From assembly GCA_951812925.1 (NCBI GenBank), contig OX638368.1, positions 157,962,492 to 158,026,491 on the forward strand: a stretch of 64,000 nucleotides of DNA. Direction: 5' to 3'. The notes under the pieces are model-generated. The model was not told where the DNA came from. It searched no databases and worked only from the letters and a program-made list of their open reading frames with translations. Shown here one piece after another: positions 58,906 to 64,000 of the stretch. Origin of the DNA: Calliopum simillimum. Taxonomy: Eukaryota > Arthropoda > Insecta > Diptera > Lauxaniidae. A program made the translations under genes and the position numbers. The first letter of the stretch is position 1, and every line of letters starts with the position of its first letter.

Positions 58906-59304
58906 TTTTTATAGATTTTTGCTCGCTGAATACGAATATGACCTCCGATTTGCTCCATCACGTCTGAGATCCGAGTTATCCTTGATTTAAAGTGCAGAAA
59001 ACGCTATTTTCAGACATGTGGCGTACATCCTGAAAGTAATCTACTCCTTTTTTGTTAGTGGCATTGAATAGCCCTGAGCTTCCTCTTTAAAGTGTACTTT
59101 TAAATTTTTCAATAGAATCATTAGTTTCTGAGACATCATCGATTGTAGTAAAGGTATCGCTAATCCTAGACTACTTTCAGGATGTACGCCACATGTCTGA
59201 AAATAGCGTTTTCTGCACTTTAAATCAAGGATAACTCGGATCTCAGACGTGATGGAGCAAATCGGAGGTCATATTCGGATTCAGCAAGCAAAACTCTATA
59301 AAAA
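58906..59304. repeat. Foldback element, arms about 138 bp
   Basis: Arms at 58,906-59,044 and 59,167-59,304 are near-identical inverted copies (for example ATATGACCTCCGATTTGCTC, GATCCGAGTTATCCTTGATT and GGCGTACATCCTGAAAGTA with their inverses), separated by about 120 unrelated bases. Confidence 0.85.
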
Positions 59305-61246
59305 TAAACTATGTTATCGATTTTCCTGACCCAAAAATACACTGTCTATAATTTTTTCATGTAAAAAAACAATTGGCCGGCTAGAAGGTTAAGGGCATCA
59401 GAACTTACAAAAATGTTTTAAAATTTTTGCCTTGAAAATTTAACATTATGCTAGGTCAATAGCCTCTTCTTTCGTTCAAAATAACAATAACAACATAACA
59501 TATTCCATTAGTTGGCGATTCTCTTGTTATCGAAAATGTTTATGACAATATCTCAGCAAAGCATACACCGACAAAAAAATATATAAAATCGCACATTTTC
59601 ATTAATGTGATCAATATTTGTTGGTTTCTTTTTTTAATTCCAAAATTATTAGCAGATTGTAAAACTTAACTGCAAAGTCGCTTAAACGATGGATTTATAA
59701 AATTTAAGTGATTCATCATCTAAACTCGTATCTTAAAGATACCAACTCATAAATTCTGCAGTTTAAAAATAAAAAAAAAAAAAATTTAAATACCTTTTCT
59801 TCAGATAAGAAATGACATATTGCTTGTGTTCTTATAGAAAGTTACTTATCGCAGGAAAACATACAACGACAAATAATATATATATACGTGTAAATATATA
59901 ATCCAGACAACGATACTACAGTTTTATAAGTAGGCGATATCAACGACATCAACAACTCCAGTTGTCTGTCTGACTATAATTTACAATGCTACGTAAAACA
60001 AAATCATACGTAATACTCATTGTGACAAATTAAATTCTTAAAGAGAAATCTTATCAGTAAACAAACAAAGTTAGTTTTCCTAAACAAAAAAAAAAAGAAA
60101 AAAAAAAAAAAAGACCATCATACGGGTAACTACCCGTTACCTCACATGTCAGTTTAAGGGTCGCTGTGGCAAAGGAGAAAAACTCAAACTTGGCACTTGA
60201 GTGGCTTAAGAATTTTATTAAATATTTTAATTTTAAAAAAGCTGTTAGTTTTTTTTGGTTGATTTCTTAAAAAATGTTGTTGTTGCATCACTACAGTGTA
60301 CGAATAATGAAATGAAAAAGAAAGGAATACCATCTACACACGTGAATTTACGCCTCCGTATTTGTGGATTTTTTCGAATGTTAACATAACTTAACATGAG
60401 GGTGCTAATTATTTAGTCGTTTCTCATTCAATTAACTTTCGTTTGCATGTGTGTGATTTTTCTTAAATTAATTTTTTTTTCTTTTTTTTATAATTTGAAT
60501 AACTTTTAATTTTGCCGTTTTCTCATACGGTAGCTAAAATTTGGAAAATATTTTTTATTCAATGAATTTTTTTATGATTCTTTTTTAACCCACAGATGCC
60601 TTTGTAATATTTTGAACAGCACCACAAATATCTCATGACTGTAATAGAATGTAATATCATACATGTGGGAAATCAATCAGACGGACGTAGACGTTTAAGA
60701 AGCGGACTGGAACATTAACATTAAAGACTTAAGACAAATCCCTACAATTTGGGTAAGACAAGAAGACAGGACAACACTACTCAAAATAAGAAAAACAGAC
60801 AGCACTGAATGGACGAAACACAATGAACGAAAGCGACAATTTTAAAATAACGAACGAACGACGAAAGCCAGTAGTGGGCGACATAAACTCGAAACAGACG
60901 GACAAAGTGAATAAAAATTAATGAATATAAAATCAACTTACTTATTTTACCTTTAATTTCATTTTAATTAACTTTTTAATAAATATTGTTAAAAACATTA
61001 AAAACAACTCGTCAAAGTGTTTTAATCAAATGAAAGAAACTACATACATATGTGCAAAAAGTTGGTATAATTTTACTTCTTCTTGTATTTTTTGTCTCCT
61101 ATTGGAGTCCCAAATAATTTAAACATCATTTTGCCGATACCTTCCCCGGTTTACTAGATATTCGGTTTTGAAAATTGTACATGGAAAAACTCAATAGGCT
61201 TTTGTTGTATGGCTGTTTCAAACATTTACTCAAAACAAACAAAATA
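59305..61246. other. Non-coding stretch
   Basis: Very AT-rich; no gene. 60,640-60,900 is less AT-rich and lacks repeat-family words. A small CGGGTAACTACCCG hairpin lies near 60,124. Confidence 0.4.
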
Positions 61247-62517
61247 CAGAGTGGCTGATGAAAGCTGGTACCAAAAAAAAATGTTATGACTTTTTTTTAA
61301 CCAATTAATCTTTCCCATTTCCTTTTACATATTTTACAGATTAATCTTTAGATTTAACGAAAATGGAGGATTGGGATACTGAGACAAGGATTTGGATTGT
61401 CCGCCGTTATCACGCATTGGAGTCCGCAGTTTCAGTACAAAGAGAATATAGGCGCACGTTTGGGGGCACTCCTCCGAGCAGATGGACTATAATGAGGCTC
61501 GTAAACAAATAATGCCGAGCACTAGACAATTGAAAGAAGGCCTTATTACCGAAACGCTTCAGTTCGGACGCAGGAAACTATCGCTGCTGTAGCTGCTGCC
61601 ATATAAGCCCATCCCAGAATTTCGACAAGGAGCTTATCTGCCAAAATGAGTATCAGCAGACAGTCACTGCAGACAATTATGCACAAAGAATTGAACTTCT
61701 TTCCATACAAAATTCAAATGACAAATAAACTGAATTCAGCAGACTTGCCGATTCGCTTGGAATTTTGCCAGAAGATCTTTTAAATGGTGGAAGAGGACGA
61801 AAACGTCTTAAACTGTATTTTTATGTCTAACGAGGCTCATTTTGACCTAAATGGCAATGTTAACAAACAAAATTGTCGAATATGGAGAATATTCCATGAG
61901 ACGGAATTGCATCCACTACGCGTCACAGTGTGGTGTGCAGTTTCATCAAAATGCATTGTCGGGTCTTACTTCTTTGAAGGGAACGGTGCTTCTGTTACGG
62001 TCACTGCAGACCGTTACTTAAAAATGTTAAAAAAAATTTTTTTACCCAGAATTACGCCGAAAGAAGATCTCTCTCAACTTTGTGTGGTTTCAACAAGATG
62101 GTGCAACTCCTCACATTGCCCGGCCTGTTATGACAGAATTACAGGGAAGATTTTCAGATAAGCTGATTTCCAGAAACTCCCCATTCCGTTGGCCCCCAGG
62201 TCTCCTGACCTTACTGCAGCTGATTTTTTCTTATGGGGTTATTGCAAACAGGAAGTTGTTAAAACAAAACTAGCAAATTTAAACGACTTAAAGCAATCCA
62301 TTCGAACAATAATTGCAGCGATTCCTGCTGCAACTCTTCACACAGTTATGAACAACTTTTTACTAAGCCATTTAAACTCTATAATTTTCAAAACTACTTA
62401 ATTAAACTAAATAAAAATGTATTATCTTTCAAATAAAACAAAAAAACATTAAACTAAATGAATTTATAAAAAAGTTATTGAACTTTCTTTATGTAGGAGT
62501 ATTCATCAGCCACCCTG
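61247..62517 (+). mobile_element. Complete but dead IS630-Tc1-mariner element, rosa-like (DD41D), TA target duplication
   Basis: Ends CAGAGTGGCTGATGAA and, inverted, CAGGGTGGCTGATGAA; TA lies outside both (61,245-61,246 and 62,518-62,519). The 1,271-bp length and a single transposase-derived frame between the ends fit a full-length element. Confidence 0.9.
61363..62401 (+). pseudogene. DD41D (rosa-like) mariner transposase, broken by stops and frameshifts
   Basis: Starts MEDWDTETRIWIVRRYHALE, with FGGTPPSRWTIMRLV forming the N-terminal helix-turn-helix. A TAA at 61,510 with a frameshift, TAA at 61,604 and TAA at 61,781 interrupt it. The catalytic region follows: SNEAHF, where the usual first aspartate (SDEAHF) is N, then FVWFQQDGATPHIA (second D), then PDLTAADFFLWGY (third D). 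After correcting a one-base loss near 62,200, 41 residues separate the second and third D, the spacing of rosa elements first found in tephritid flies. Another shift lies near 62,070. The lost first D alone would abolish catalysis. Confidence 0.85.
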
Positions 62518-62619
62518 TATAACTATTTACATTCAAATTTTATTGTTTCGTGAAATAAAGTTGATTTTGTGACCCTTTAATTGTAAAATTTGTGGATATT
62601 CGGGCTTTAAGGTCAATTC

Positions 62620-62720
62620 CAAATTAAAAACTTTGTTTTAAATTTTTAATTTTTAAATTATTTTATTTCCAATATTTCGATTGCCACTGGCAATCATCTT
62701 CAGGGAAATATATTCCACTA
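62620..62720 (-). repeat. Penelope-like terminal segment, third copy
   Basis: Same order of words as the pair at 24,672-25,200 but diverged: TATTTCCCTGAAGATG, hairpin, CGAAATATTGG on the minus strand. Confidence 0.5.
62660..62720 (-). ncRNA. Hammerhead-ribozyme-like core with perfect stem II
   Basis: On the minus strand: a hairpin GGAATATATTTCC (possible stem I) directly before CTGAAGA (62,697-62,703, fits CTGANGA), then GATTGCC/GGCAATC (perfect 7-bp stem II, loop of 3), then GAAA (62,675-62,678). The base before the expected cleavage site is G instead of U, and stem III is partial, so the copy is probably inactive. Confidence 0.45.
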
Positions 62721-62909
62721 TTTTGAACTTCTTGTGTGTTCGCGAACGCTGGTTTTGGAGTTAAATGTTAAAAACAAAATTTATTTTTCCATATTAAATA
62801 AATGTTAATCATACCACATGTTGTACACGTTTGAATGGGAAATAATTTTGAAATAACTTTGCCAAATAATACGTTAAATTGTATATTTTTCCACAGTTTT
62901 GAAGATAAA

Positions 62910-63110
62910 CTAGTAAGGTCGTTACCTTTGGCTTGATCAAAAATCAAACACCATAACTGCAGCATTTATAAAATGTAGCTCGTATGGCAGGAGCCACGCC
63001 ATCTTGTCCGACTTGGCCTTTTTTCGGCTCAGAGCTACTACTAACTATTTCTAGTATGTGTGCGAAATTTTGTTACATTTTAAAAACTTTGAGCGTATGG
63101 GAGTTTGAAA
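62910..63110 (-). repeat. Helentron-like fragment, minus orientation
   Basis: Starts CTAGTAAGGTCGTTACC, then TTTGGCTTGATCAAAAATC, CTGCAGCATTTATAAAAT and GGAGCCACGCC, the 3' end of the family; truncated on the other side. Confidence 0.55.
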
Positions 63111-64000
63111 ATGTATGAACATTTTTCACCGTAAAACAAAAAACATAAAAATGTCAAATGATGTAGAAAATAGAGGTGATTTCAAATCTGAAACAATTTT
63201 TTGAATTGGTATATCTCAATTTTTTTAAATTCTGATTTATTGAAAAAAGTACCAATTTGTATTGAAAAAAAAAAAAAAAAACGAAGGTGCGTTCTTTTAA
63301 TTACCTGTATCTCGCTTAAAATAAAGAAAACAATTTTTTGTTTATATACTTTTGAGAACAATGATCACGGCTACATTCTGATATTAAAAACTTAACAAAC
63401 ACTCAAACATAAATATTTTTACTAGAACTATAATGTGTAAGTGGTTATACATTTTTCTGGCTGGTAGCATAATTTACTCTATGTACGTTTAGGAAAATGT
63501 AGGCAATTTAGGATAAATATTACTTTATTATTATTGCACTATATTTTACTTAAATAATACTTTCATTTTTTTACTACTCGAGAATAATAGACAGATTTAA
63601 AATAAATCTCTTCAGAACAAGATTTATTTTTGTATTGTAAATCACGTGACATACGCTGAGACTTAGAGCTAAATCTTAAAACATCCGTAAGTCACCTCAT
63701 AAATCTCCAGTGGAAATGTAGTATAAGATTCCAATGGAAAGAGTTCAAGGGTATACTTAAGTAGTTTGGTTCAAATGAAAAGAGTTCAAAGGCATTCACA
63801 GTTTGATGAGGAAGATTACGGTTATCTGAAGATTTGAAAAAAAAAAAATCAATGCATTTGATTTGGGAAACCAAATACGAAAAAAATCGCTTAAGATAAA
63901 AATCTATTAACTAATCTCCTTAAGCGCACATAACTTAATAAAAATCCCTACTATCTCAAATTCCCGCGATGTTGCTACTCCAATAAACTCATGTTCAAAA
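63111..64000. other. AT-rich non-coding end of window
   Basis: Nothing recognised. Confidence 0.4.

Overview
This is a eukaryotic, insect-type window: very AT-rich, long non-coding stretches, short GT-AG introns and many decayed transposable elements. The one complete gene I recognise is torso-like, close in sequence to its Drosophila counterpart. With the DD41D (rosa-type) mariner relic and Helentron/DINE-1-like repeats, this points to a higher (cyclorrhaphan) fly; a tephritid fruit fly is my best guess, but it is inference.

Layout. 1-14,000 holds transposon debris: a 194-bp MITE, a pogo-like remnant, a 0.9-kb palindrome, a 986-bp hAT element with a perfect 8-bp target duplication, and a 900-bp element with a 3-bp duplication inside a Tc1 relic. 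14,428-15,655 is torso-like (three coding exons, two short introns, about 358 residues). 17,978-18,470 is a frameshifted ORF family. 18,582-20,261 is a solo-LTR-like unit carrying a ~76-bp minisatellite. 21,024-22,245 is a 5'-truncated LINE with a 13-bp target duplication. 23,000-26,500 holds an unclassified TIR element and an inverted pair of segments with hammerhead-ribozyme-like cores (Penelope-like). 26,816-27,490 is 135 perfect copies of the insect telomeric pentamer TTAGG. 29,721-29,792 may be the last coding exon of an unidentified gene.

30,000-64,000 is almost wholly repeats: RTE-type LINE tails, at least eight pieces of one Helentron-like family with a 142-bp internal tandem unit, a run of three inverted-repeat elements (43,779-46,416) that includes a mirror-image Tc1 element, a deleted mariner, several foldbacks, a three-level nest (transposon inside hAT inside Helentron) at 55,505-57,918, and the rosa-type mariner at 61,247-62,517.

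The window is therefore one developmental gene, perhaps one further terminal exon, and a dense layered record of mobile DNA. No gene cluster or operon-like system is present. The features most worth following up are the TTAGG array, the ribozyme-like cores, the minisatellite-bearing LTR, the mirror Tc1 element and the nested insertions. Boundaries given with target duplications were read base by base; other repeat boundaries are approximate to 10-20 bases.
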